Source: Sporomusa termitida (GTDB lineage: Bacteria; Bacillota; Negativicutes; Sporomusales; Sporomusaceae). From it: a stretch of 64,000 bases of DNA. The notes below the pieces were generated by a model that had not been told where the DNA came from, did no database searches, and was given only the letters and a program-made list of their open reading frames with translations. Positions 18,711 through 26,803 of the stretch are shown here, piece by piece (positions within the stretch are counted from its first letter, which is position 1; each line of letters begins with the position of its first letter). Position numbers and translations under genes: made by a program. The stretch lies in NCBI RefSeq assembly GCF_007641255.1, contig NZ_CP036259.1, forward strand, positions 1,736,001 to 1,800,000, read 5' to 3'.

Positions 18711-18885
18711 CTAGATTTGTAATGCTCTTGAATACCTTGTTAAGCATCCTCCGTATTCAGCGTACAGCATGTTCATGGTGTCCATTATAGCCTCGCTGGT
18801 TTTACCAGGAATTCGAATGGCAAGGTAGTTATTGGTGAAACGCTCAACCAATGTCAGAATAACGGCCTCTTTATCAGAATAATAT
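18711..18885 (-). pseudogene. IS30-family transposase fragment
   Basis: The reverse strand reads YYSDKEAVILTLVERFTNNY followed by LAIRIPGKTSEAIMDTMNML, the central region of IS30 transposases (xTLVERxTxxxLAIKIPGKTA). Only about 55 residues remain, bounded by a hairpin at 18886 and by unrelated sequence at 18711. Confidence 0.65.
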
Positions 18886-18929
18886 AAAATGCCTTTAGCC
18901 ATTACCAAAGTAACGGCCAAAGGCATTTT
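18886..18929. repeat. Near-perfect 44-base hairpin
   Basis: AAAATGCCTTTAGCCATTAC pairs with GTAACGGCCAAAGGCATTTT around a CAAA loop; the two non-identical positions are G-T pairs. Flanking T/A tracts on both sides suit a bidirectional terminator. It marks the edge of the IS30 remnant. Confidence 0.6.
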
Positions 18930-19687
18930 AACCTATATCCCCCAAATAGGCACAATCAAATTCCGGCTGTCAAACGCCGACAGCCTATCAGTCGTACAAA
19001 GCACAGTGCCTGTTCCGCGCTCCAAAGTAGCCTTGTCAATTACACCAAACACACGCGTGAGCTGGCTTTGAGGCGTGGCGGTTTTTGGATTGTCAACACT
19101 TAGTCGGACATATCTTATAAGGTCTGTTGTCGAAATTGAACGGGCGTTAAGTAATTGAGCGAACCATGAATTCGTATATTATAAACCAGTCAATGTACTG
19201 AGCAAGTTCATGGCGCAGATGAGGCAAACTATCAAAATTTCGTCCATACACAAATTCCGTTTTAAAAATCTTAAAAGTTGCTTCGGCCACAGCATTATCA
19301 TAGGGGTAGCCCTTCATACTCAAGGAACGTTTAATATTAAAGGTTGTAATACCTCATCAATCAGTTCACTTTTAAATTCACTGCCCCTGTCAGAATGAAA
19401 CATTTGAATTTTACGCAGATCTGTCTTCACGGTTGCAAAGGCATCGTAGACCAATTGGGCATCTTTATGGATGCCAGCACTATAGCCGATAATTTCTCGG
19501 TTAAATAAATCAATCAGGATGCACACATAATTCCATTTATAATTGACCCGGACATAGGTTAGGTCACTAACAACGACCACATAGGGGGCTTGGCCTGTAA
19601 ATTGCCTCTTTAATTCATTTTGAACAGGCTGTTCATTGCATTTCTGCCTCTAGGGGTTAAACTGGGCAACCGTATACTTTGAAACTA

Positions 19688-20856
19688 GTGACTCGCCAAA
19701 GTTATAACTTAGGATACAGGTGTTTTAATTTATCTCTTGCCTGAGCTGTAGTAAAGTGCCAATCAACTGTTTTACCCGCAGAATTACGCTGCTGTTCCCA
19801 AGCAGATAATTCACGATTCAGCAAATCAATGGTCGGAATGCGTCTTCCCAAACATTGAAGCGTCATCACATTCAATTCGATTTCAGCGATATTAAGCCAG
19901 CTACCATGCTTTGGAGTATAGTGAATTTCCAGGCGTTTAGCCAAACGCAGTGCCTTTTCCGGTGCAAAGGCTTCATGTAGCGAAGCGATAGAATGCGTAT
20001 TCAAATTGTCCATTACCAGCCGGACTTTTGCTGCGTTTGGATAAAAGACATCCAGTAGTTCCTCAATGTGAAGCGCCCAATCAATTTTGGTACGCCTTTT
20101 ACTGGCTCTGTGAATACAAAAATGCTGCACGCTCCTTGGCGCACATATTCATAATTTTCTTTCCGGACTTTTCCCGGCTCCATTGGCAAAGGCTTCAATA
20201 AATCATCCAGCAGTTGGTAGGGCTGCTCATCCATGCAAATAAGCGGGATAGTTTCCTCATAGGGCATCGCATAAACTTCAAGGATATCTTCCATACGGCT
20301 TACAAATTCGCTGCTGTATTTTTGCGGTATGCACCATTGCTTTTTTCAGGTGAGGCTTAAGTTGTGTTTTTTTAAAGCGGTGCGGATGGTTTCATGGCTC
20401 ACAGTTTCCATTATCCCCAGTTCTATCACCTTTTGCGCTAGCAGGCGTACTGTCCAGCGCGCTCGCCCATGCGGAGCCGCGCCGCAGGCCAAGGCTATGA
20501 TTCGCGCCTCTTTTTCACCAGTTACAATTGGCGGGTTTGGCGGCGTTGCATACTTGCGCCGGCGCAGGCAATATTCCATTCCTTGCGTATCGTATTCTTT
20601 CACCAGACTATACACCGTTACGTCCGATACGCCGCATCGTTTGGCAATCTCTTCCTGTTTTGGTGGTTTGCCTGCATTCTCATCTGTATGCAGGAGTACG
20701 TTGCAGCGTTTCCTTATGTATTTGGATGTAGTCTCATTGTCTAGGATTTTTTGGATAGTTGTTCGCTCTATATCGCTCAATTTTACATGATATTTCTTGT
20801 TCATCGCTATACCCCCCTGTATAGCTTAATCATAATTCAAAACTTTGGCAAGTCAC
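19688..20856 (-). mobile_element. IS630-family element inserted at TA, 1169 bp
   Basis: Ends match each other: GTGACTCGCCAAAGTTATAA at the left and the reverse complement GTGACTTGCCAAAGTTTTGA at the right. Each end is flanked by TA (19686-19687 and 20857-20858), the target duplication expected for IS630/Tc1. The insertion splits the CTA codon region of an IS3 OrfB gene. Confidence 0.85.
19702..20804 (-). pseudogene. IS630 transposase, frameshifted
   Basis: The N-terminal piece (20804-20346) has a helix-turn-helix region (EEIAKRCGVSDVTVYSLVKE) and RARWTVRLLAQKVIELGIME. After a local frame disturbance with a TGA near 20346 the frame resumes with KKQWCIPQKYSSEFVSRMED and the first catalytic Asp in LICMDEQPYQL. 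A second break near 20110 leads to RRTKIDWALHIEELLDVFYP, VMDNLNTH (second Asp) and HGSWLNIAEIEL (Glu). All three catalytic residues remain, but at least two breaks mean no full product is made. Confidence 0.85.
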
Positions 20857-21123
20857 TAGCCCCTTCTTTTTCATGATCCTGCCAATCCGGCGGCGTGATA
20901 TCTGATAGTCTAATTTTTGCAGTTCCTTCTTGATTTTTCTTGTCCCGTAGACACCATGGTTTCCAGTCGCCCTCATTGACCACCTTGGAAGTCGTATCCA
21001 TGAGAAAAAGACGTTCAACCGGCTGCACCAAACTGCCGGCTGGCTATAAGAGTAGTTGACCGTAGCACCCATAGAATAGCTTGATAGTATATATATTATG
21101 AAAAGGCAACAAGCTCAATATAG

Positions 21124-21166
21124 AAATTTGCAAATACGCAAGATATTGATGCGCATTTGCAAATTT
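21124..21166. promoter_or_regulatory. 17-base inverted repeat of TTTGCAAAT type
   Basis: AAATTTGCAAATACGCA and TGCGCATTTGCAAATTT face each other across 9 bases with one mismatch. The TTTGCAAA arms resemble the TTGCAATATTGC palindromes near the sigma-54 promoters downstream, but the next such promoter is about 720 bases away, beyond an IS3 remnant. It may be a displaced activator site. Confidence 0.4.
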
Positions 21167-21404
21167 TTTTGCGTTTTTGCAATCATCATAAGCAATAAAA
21201 AATACATAAAAATTAAGGTCTGCATGACTTGTGCTTCAATTCACATGAAATCTTGTGAATACTTTGGGTATTCTGACGAAAAAGCATATAGAAGGTAAAC
21301 AAAAAGGATTATCTATATTTAATGGACACGGTGATTAATCGAAAGGGGAGTATTATATAATGCTCCCCAACGTCAAGACACAGAATGGAGAAACCTAAGT
21401 TATG

Positions 21405-21697
21405 CTCCTTTCTATGTTTTTTGATATGAAACAGCCTCGCTGGGCATGTTTCCGAGATAATATTGAGCAGGGCATACTCCGCCCAGTGCGGAAAGTGGAC
21501 GATGGGTATTGTAGGTCTTCATATACTCCCTGAGCATGATGCAGATCGCGGGGAGTCTCATATTCGTTGATGTAAATGCGGTTGTATAAGAGTCCGAAAA
21601 AAGCGCTCCGGCCGTGCGTTGTCCAGACACTGGCCCTTGCCGTCCATGGATTATAAAACCACATATGTAATTTTATACTAACAATTGGTCTAACCAT
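21405..21697 (-). pseudogene. IS3-family OrfB C-terminal fragment
   Basis: Joining two frames gives GQCLDNARA, FFRTLIYNRIYINEYETPRD, REYMKTYNTHRPLSALGGVC and PAQYYLGNMPSEAVSYQKT. This is the integrase-core tail of a different IS3-group element (DNA.xERFxxTLK ... YNxxRPHxALGxxxPxxY). It is frameshifted and lacks the first two catalytic Asp residues. Confidence 0.75.
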
Positions 21698-21888
21698 AAA
21701 TGTACTCAGGGAAAACGAAGTATTTAGTATTTTTGATGTAAGTATAAAATGACAGATAGTAGAGCGATTGTGCAGAGTATTACAAAAAAATATGATTGTA
21801 CGCTAAGCTGAAAACAGCTTTTTTACGGATTTAACTTTCCGAAGCGATCCTGATCTTTTAAAAATCATGGTTTACGAACATTATTAGT

Positions 21889-21905
21889 TTGGCATGATTA
21901 TTGCA
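21889..21905 (+). promoter_or_regulatory. Sigma-54 promoter upstream of hbd
   Basis: TTGGCATGATTATTGCA has GG at -24 and GC at -12 separated by exactly 10 bases, a very good match to the sigma-54 consensus TGGCAC-N5-TTGCW. It is identical over 17 bases to the site before the permease gene at 31521. Confidence 0.85.
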
Positions 21906-21965
21906 ATGATTAGGAAGATAGATTGCCTTTTAAATTTAAATACTTGTAAAGGAGTTTACTATGTT

Positions 21966-22859
21966 ATGGAAATCAAAAAAATCTTTGTAATTGGAGCCGG
22001 TCTTATGGGGGCTGGCATTGCCCAGGTCGCCATTCAGAGTGGCTATGACGTAATTCTCAATGATATTAGCGAGTCCACGCTGGCAAATGGAGCTACTGGG
22101 ATTGAGGAGCGTCTGAACCGTAGCGTTGCCAAAGGCTTTATGTCTCACGAGGAAAAAGACGCCTGTATGAAACGACTTACTTGTTCTATGGAGCTGGCTT
22201 CTGCCGCAGAATGCCAATTTGTCATTGAGGCAATCTACGAAAACTTTGAAGCAAAGCGAGCAGTTTTTGAAAAATTGGATGTTATCTGCCCACCTGAGAC
22301 GATACTGTCCTCGAACACCTCATCGATTTCCTTGACCGCTCTATCCTCTGTAGTGAAGCGCCCGGAGAAGTTTATAGGCATGCACTTCTTCTCACCGGTT
22401 CCCGTAATGAAGCTGCTGGAGATCATACGGGGTCTACGAACCTCTGAAGATACGCTATCCGCTGCGCGAGAAGTCGGCGAACGCCTAGAAAAGGTCATGG
22501 TTGTCGCTAAAGACATGCCGGGTTTTATTGTAAACCGTATACTGATTCCGATGTTGAATGAAGCTGTGCAAATTTTAGACGAGAGTATTGGAACAGTCGA
22601 AGACATTGATAATGGCATGAAATGTGGCTGTAATCACCCTATGGGTCCCTTGGCATTAGCTGATATGGTCGGGTTGGACGTCCTCCTGGCTGCCATAGAA
22701 GTATTTTATTCCGAACTGGGTGACTCGAAGTACCGCCCAGCACCTTTGCTGCGAAAAATGGTGAAAGCCGGATACCTGGGTAGAAAATCTGGAGCAGGTT
22801 TTTATCTTTATGAGGCAGGCGGGAAAAAACTAGGGGTTAATCCTGTTCTCAATCAATAA
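21966..22859 (+). CDS. hbd: 3-hydroxybutyryl-CoA dehydrogenase
   Basis: This 297-residue protein has an NAD-binding motif at the N-terminus (VIGAGLMGAGIAQVAIQSGY), the SSNTSSISLTALS segment, the catalytic His in GMHFFSPVPVMKLLEII, and the C-terminal dimer domain with PMGPLALADMVGLDVLL and GYLGRKSGAGFYLY. It converts acetoacetyl-CoA to 3-hydroxybutyryl-CoA with NAD(P)H in butyrate synthesis, or the reverse. The ATG at 21966 lies 10 bases after aaaggag; an earlier in-frame ATG lacks support. It lies directly behind a sigma-54 promoter and is the only intact hbd of the island; a second copy at 51 kb is broken. Confidence 0.93.
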   Translation: MEIKKIFVIGAGLMGAGIAQVAIQSGYDVILNDISESTLANGATGIEERLNRSVAKGFMSHEEKDACMKRLTCSMELASAAECQFVIEAIYENFEAKRAVFEKLDVICPPETILSSNTSSISLTALSSVVKRPEKFIGMHFFSPVPVMKLLEIIRGLRTSEDTLSAAREVGERLEKVMVVAKDMPGFIVNRILIPMLNEAVQILDESIGTVEDIDNGMKCGCNHPMGPLALADMVGLDVLLAAIEVFYSELGDSKYRPAPLLRKMVKAGYLGRKSGAGFYLYEAGGKKLGVNPVLNQ

Positions 22860-23198
22860 CATTCGGCGTTGGCTGACAATATTGAGCAGCCTTCGGAAAA
22901 AACACCGCTTTGAGAGCGGCGGGTATCATCTGATTTCATGGTGTCGCGGATGAGACAAATTTGTTGGCTGTTTTTCAACTTCGTTAAATCAGTAAAATGC
23001 CCCCTGGTCATTTCTGGCACCCTGGTTTGTTTGTCAAAAGGGGCGTGAATTTGTAATCCCTACATCCTTTAATAATGAAAGTGGTTGAATTAGTTAAAGA
23101 GGCAGGCAAGAGGTGGGGTTAACGATTTTAGTTATCTGGGCAGGTTTAACTAATCTTCTCAAGTTACAAAGAAGTACTAAAAGAAGCGAGGTAGAAAA
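22860..23198. other. Non-coding gap between hbd and BKACE
   Basis: No credible gene or strong terminator is present. A small GC stem (ccgctttgagagcgg) occurs near 22908. No GG-N10-GC site was found, so the following BKACE gene may be read from the hbd promoter. Confidence 0.4.
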
Positions 23199-24203
23199 AT
23201 GTCTGAACTGAAAAACTATTTACTTGGTGACTATCGGGAAACTATCGATTATGTTGACAAAGTTTCGCGTTATGGGCTGACGAAATTCGCCCCATTAATT
23301 ATATCGTGCGCCATTACAGGCGGCGTCCATGGTAAAGAGTCCAATCCCAATTTGCCTGAGACTATCGAAGAACAGGTACAGCAGTCGTATGACGTATATA
23401 ATGCGGGTGCAAGTCTCATACACATACATGTTAGGGACAAAAACAATCTAGCAGTTAATACCCCGAAGACGGAAGATTATCTCGAAGTCAACAGTTTAGT
23501 ACGCGAAAAGTGCCCAGAGGTTATCATCAATAATACATGCCTTGGTGGGCGAATGTTGAAACCAGACGGATCGGCTTCTCCGCAATTGTTGGTGTCTATT
23601 GGCGCAAAACCGGAAGTTGCAAGTGTTGATATAGCTTCATTTTCCTCAACGTTAAAACTTGCGGCTAGAAAACCGCCTCTGAGTGGTCGCGACAACGATG
23701 AGACGTGGGATGTGTCATATTTGATGACTATGGGAGATGCTGCCAGAACAGTGGAACTTATGAATGAGAACGGGGTTAAACCAGAGTTAGAGATGTATGA
23801 TATCACAAATATTAAATATATCTCTAACTTGATTAACAAGGGCTTGCTCAAAGGACCGCACTGGGTGCAAATGATTTTTAATGGTACTGGAATTTACCCA
23901 TCTGTTGAGAATATGCTCTCAGTAACCCGCTTACTTCCCAAAGATTCACTGTTTAGTGTTATCGGGATAGGTGCTGCCCAGACAGCCATGATAACTTTGG
24001 CTATAGCCCTTGGACATCATGTTAGGGTTGGTCTAGAAGATAACGTATTTTATGGTCCTCATCAACTCGCAACCAGTAATGCCCAAATGGTTGAGAGGGT
24101 TGTACGAATCGCCAAAGAATTAGGAAGGCCGATTGCAACTCCTGCTCAGTCTAGAGAAATGCTAGGACTAGGAGCTCCGCGGCAGTATACTTACAACAAA
24201 TAG
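23199..24203 (+). CDS. Beta-keto acid cleavage enzyme (BKACE, formerly DUF849), copy 1
   Basis: The 334-residue protein has the BKACE TIM-barrel pattern: IISCAITGGVHGKESNPNLP, the metal-binding H-x-H at residues 75 and 77 (LIHIHVRD), KPELEMYD, and the late Glu in RVGLEDNVFYG. BKACEs condense a beta-keto acid with acetyl-CoA, giving acetoacetate and a new CoA ester; Kce of lysine fermentation and the dehydrocarnitine enzyme belong here. It carries about 30 extra N-terminal residues compared with copy 2 and differs in the substrate-binding region, so its substrate probably differs. gcgaggtag precedes the ATG. Specificity cannot be read from sequence by eye. Confidence 0.88.
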   Translation: MSELKNYLLGDYRETIDYVDKVSRYGLTKFAPLIISCAITGGVHGKESNPNLPETIEEQVQQSYDVYNAGASLIHIHVRDKNNLAVNTPKTEDYLEVNSLVREKCPEVIINNTCLGGRMLKPDGSASPQLLVSIGAKPEVASVDIASFSSTLKLAARKPPLSGRDNDETWDVSYLMTMGDAARTVELMNENGVKPELEMYDITNIKYISNLINKGLLKGPHWVQMIFNGTGIYPSVENMLSVTRLLPKDSLFSVIGIGAAQTAMITLAIALGHHVRVGLEDNVFYGPHQLATSNAQMVERVVRIAKELGRPIATPAQSREMLGLGAPRQYTYNK

Positions 24204-24352
24204 TTATAGTTATTGCTTTTGGAAAGTATTGGTATTGCCTGGTAACTCACCTTAGGTTTAAAACAGGAAATCAAAATTAGGTAAGCGGCCCCAAGAGCCA
24301 AAGCGTATAGTGACAGGGAATATCGAGCCAGTGGAGTTGTTCTGAACTACCT

Positions 24353-24505
24353 AAAAGGGGCTGTCGCGTTAAGAGAGCCCCTAAGACGAACAAAAGAACG
24401 GTAACCGGCATAGCCGGAAACCGTTCTTTTGTTGTAAAATCAGGTTGTGAAGCCCGAGAAAATACAATCAAATTATACAACAGAAGCAAATGTATATCAA
24501 CCGCA
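24353..24505 (+). mobile_element. Left end remnant of an IS1182-like element
   Basis: The stretch from AAAAGGGGCTGTCGCG to AGAAGCAAATGTATATCAA is nearly identical to 32964-33106, where it leads into an IS1182 transposase gene. Here it stops at about 24505 and unrelated IS sequence follows. It includes the strong hairpin at 24389-24433. Confidence 0.7.
24389..24433 (+). terminator. Strong hairpin terminator within the IS1182 end
   Basis: AACAAAAGAACGG pairs with CCGTTCTTTTGTT, with an inner CCGGC/GCCGG stem. A near-identical hairpin stands at 33000-33042. It likely stops readthrough from BKACE copy 1 or protects the element from outside transcription. Confidence 0.7.
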
Positions 24506-24549
24506 TTTGCGCTCATCCACGGCTGTACGGACACAAGGGGCAGTATAGT

Positions 24550-24725
24550 ACTATGGCGGCGCATATGCCACCCGAGCATCAAAGCGGGCATCCACCATCT
24601 TTTGCTCTCAGTTCGATGTTGCCGGCTGGCATCTCAAGATCAGCGAGCCCACATTGGCTGACGCCATCTGTGATCGCATTGTCCACGACTCTTATATCAT
24701 TGTGATCCAGGGTGATTCCATGAAA
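24550..24725 (+). pseudogene. istB: IS21 IstB C-terminal fragment
   Basis: The frame reads ATRASKRASTIFCSQFDVAG followed by WHLKISEPTLADAICDRIVH and GDSMK. This matches the end of IstB ATPases, where a strand and sensor region are followed by xDAILDRIVHxxxxIxxxGxSMR. Everything upstream, including both Walker motifs, is gone. Confidence 0.7.
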
Positions 24726-24885
24726 GAAATAAGGCATTACCGGATAGTTCCCTGTCGGCCGGGACTACCCCGACCTGCCCAGACTGTTCAATGTTACAAG
24801 CCCTGTGCACAACGACTAGCGGCAACTATGCACAATCTAAGCGGAATGCATGCACAATGTTAAACGGTCCAGTTGCACTCCCGCG

Positions 24886-25215
24886 CCGGAATATGCATGG
24901 AATGACAAAAAAGTCAGAAATAGAGACCGGTGGGAAACTCGAAGACATAATTCAATTGACTCTTTGGCGGAGTGGAGCGTTCAACTAGAGGCTGCCGGCG
25001 AATAGCTTACTGATTCCATCGAAGTGAGGGAAACAAGGGAAGCCTTACACCAGGCGCTGAATGAATTGCTTCCTCAGCAACCCAATTTGCTTCAGAAAGT
25101 GTACTTTGCAAGAAATCAATCTCGGAGATTGCTCGTGAAGAAGGCGTTTATGAAAGCACAATTCGTAATCGCTTAAGTAAAGGCCTTAAAAAAGATGAAA
25201 AATTTTTTTGGGATA
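24886..25215 (+). pseudogene. Broken sigma-70-like helix-turn-helix protein
   Basis: In two frames the sequence reads YAWNDKKVRNRDRWETRRHN, SIDSLAEWSVQLEAAGE, a TAG, then VRETREALHQALNELLPQQP and LLQKVYFAR; after a shift near 25110 it continues SISEIAREEGVYESTIRNRL and SKGLKK. The second half is a region-4-like helix-turn-helix. Such small sigma-like proteins are common near phage and mobile elements in Firmicutes. One stop and one frameshift disable it. Confidence 0.6.
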
Positions 25216-25401
25216 GGGGGTGCGAATTTGCGTTTCCCGTGGCTATATATATTAGAGGCTTTTTTGTGCCTCAAAACATAACGAAAGAGGTGAAAAAATG
25301 GAAATTTGGATTGAAGGGGATAAGAGTAATTAATCTGATACAGGTGAAAATTGTGCTGCGATGGGGATTAAAATTGATGCTGAATTAAGATGCAATGTGA
25401 T

Positions 25402-26394
25402 TCAGTTAAAGTGATCTTTGATAAATTTAGCGGTATCCCGGAGAACTTTATAACTTTCAGGAGTTCCTTTTCCTGTAATAGGAAAAGCATGAAAAGTTCC
25501 CTCAAATTTTTGCAGATCAACGTTGACACCTGCTTCTTTTGCTTTCTTAGCTAAACGTTCAGAGTCCTCAGTTAGAACTTCGGCGCTGTCACAGACAATT
25601 TTCAGTGGTGGAAATCCCTTATAATTGCCATAGAGTGGTGAAATATATGGATCATAAGGATTGTTGTTTTTGAGGTAGGATTTGATCTCACTATCAATAT
25701 CGGCACTGATGATGATGTCTGTTGCACTGTTTTTGTTTCTGTCAATGGTACCTGTCAAATCAACAACAGGACTGTATACTGTAACAGATGTTGGAAGTGT
25801 AATACCGTCATCCATTGCTTTTAATGTCGTTACCAGTGCCAGATTAGCTCCAGCACTGTCGCCTATGACAGCAATTTTCTTATCAGGATATTTTCCGAGC
25901 AGGCGTGTATATACTGTATAACAGTCATTTTGTGCTGCTGGGTATGGATTTTCAGGAGCGAGACGATACGATAAGGAATATACTCTAAGTCCTGCTTCTG
26001 AAGCCAGCTGTGAAGCAAACCCGCGTGAACCAAGAGCACTTCCGGTTGTAAAACCACCGCCGTGAATGTAGAGGATAATATTATCTCCGGTAAGCTTTTC
26101 CGGAGCCGATAGCTCAACTGGAACACCGCCTAACTGACCCTTTGTAAAGGTCACACCTGGTTCAGCAGGCATTTTTTCCGAAGCCTTATCGATGGTTTCT
26201 CTAAGCGTGATATAATCAATGCTACCTGATTTACCCATGCCGTGCATTTTCATCATTTCTTTCATTTGCTCTTTTACGGCAGTCATTTCCGGGCTAACCT
26301 TGTACGATATATTTGATTTTTCCTTTCTGCCATAGCTGGCAAGGAAACTTGTTGCAACTACCAGTAATAATACCAGTACAATCATTTTTTTCAT
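25402..26394 (-). CDS. Alpha/beta hydrolase (hormone-sensitive-lipase type esterase), exported
   Basis: The 330-residue protein starts with a signal-like helix (MKKMIVLVLLLVVATSFLAS). The hydrolase domain has the oxyanion motif in LYIHGGGFTTGS (about residues 107-118), YRLAPENPYPAAQND, the nucleophile elbow AVIGDSAGANLA, an Asp region near IVCDSAEVLTEDSE, and catalytic His in GTFHAFPI. These enzymes split carboxylic esters. No lipobox Cys is seen, so it is either secreted or held by the uncleaved helix. aggaggaaaag lies just before the ATG. It stands alone on the minus strand; a role in releasing the acid used by the catabolic island is only a guess. Confidence 0.85.
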   Translation of the reverse strand: MKKMIVLVLLLVVATSFLASYGRKEKSNISYKVSPEMTAVKEQMKEMMKMHGMGKSGSIDYITLRETIDKASEKMPAEPGVTFTKGQLGGVPVELSAPEKLTGDNIILYIHGGGFTTGSALGSRGFASQLASEAGLRVYSLSYRLAPENPYPAAQNDCYTVYTRLLGKYPDKKIAVIGDSAGANLALVTTLKAMDDGITLPTSVTVYSPVVDLTGTIDRNKNSATDIIISADIDSEIKSYLKNNNPYDPYISPLYGNYKGFPPLKIVCDSAEVLTEDSERLAKKAKEAGVNVDLQKFEGTFHAFPITGKGTPESYKVLRDTAKFIKDHFN

Positions 26395-26803
26395 CTTTTC
26401 CTCCAGCTTTTAACAAAAAAATGGTAGTGTTAGGGTTATATATCCGTTCTCCTCGGCTCTCTTGCTTTATTTTCTCAGAGGACCGGCTATATGTACAGGT
26501 GTCGGTTTATCAATCTTACCTAATTAGTGTGAGTTAGGCAGGAATATTTTATGCCTATTGTTTACTGAGTAATCATGTCCATCTGTTACTCCGGGACAAG
26601 CAATTGCATTGTGGCTTGAGGAAAGTACATCACTACCGCACCCTAACCCGTGTTTCCATGTGTGTTTCTGCTATTTGGAAGTTTGCTCCATTAAATGCTA
26701 AGCCGCTACCTCACCCTTTGCATGATAGCGGCTTTTTGTCTTAAAGGTGACTAAGATACACGAAAAAGTATTGCTTTTTAGGAAAGGTCTTTTTAAGTAT
26801 TGG
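26395..26803. other. Intergenic region with one hairpin
   Basis: No credible gene. The only clear structure is the terminator at 26700-26737. Sequence from about 26743 onward (ggtgactaagatacacgaaaaag) is repeated at 38317, marking the edge of the duplicated activator segment. Confidence 0.45.
26700..26737 (+). terminator. Rho-independent terminator
   Basis: AAGCCGCTA and TAGCGGCTT flank a 17-base loop and are followed by T residues on the plus strand. It faces the end of the activator gene on the other strand. Confidence 0.65.

Larger units (their letters stand above)
19100..21040 (-). pseudogene. IS3-family (IS150-type) OrfB transposase, interrupted by IS630
   Basis: The right part (20857-21000) reads NHGVYGTRKIKKELQKLDYQ then RRIGRIMKKKGL; the left part (19100-19687) reads SKYTVAQFNP, CNEQPVQNELKRQFTG, VVVSDLTYVRVNYKWNYVCI, FHSDRGSEFKSELIDEV and DNAVAEATFKIFKTEFVYGR. 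Removing bases 19688-20856 with one TA copy restores a continuous frame (KKKGLVSKYTVAQFNP). Independent decay is visible: a TAG replaces the codon after NP, and shifts occur near 19330. The catalytic D in SDLTY, D in SDRGSEF and E in AEATFK are still visible. OrfA is absent. Confidence 0.85.

Noticed and set aside
18889-19071. 60-residue plus-strand frame after the 18.9 kb hairpin
   Set aside because: It starts inside the hairpin, has no ribosome site and no recognisable protein features.
20340-20370. A-rich site in the IS630 transposase as a programmed frameshift
   Set aside because: The stop comes before the A-run in the upstream frame, so slippage there cannot bypass it, and a second unrelated break lies downstream.
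23005-23025. TGGCACCCTGG as a possible sigma-54 site before BKACE copy 1
   Set aside because: The -24 half is good but there is no GC at the -12 position (TTTGT follows), so the promoter match fails.
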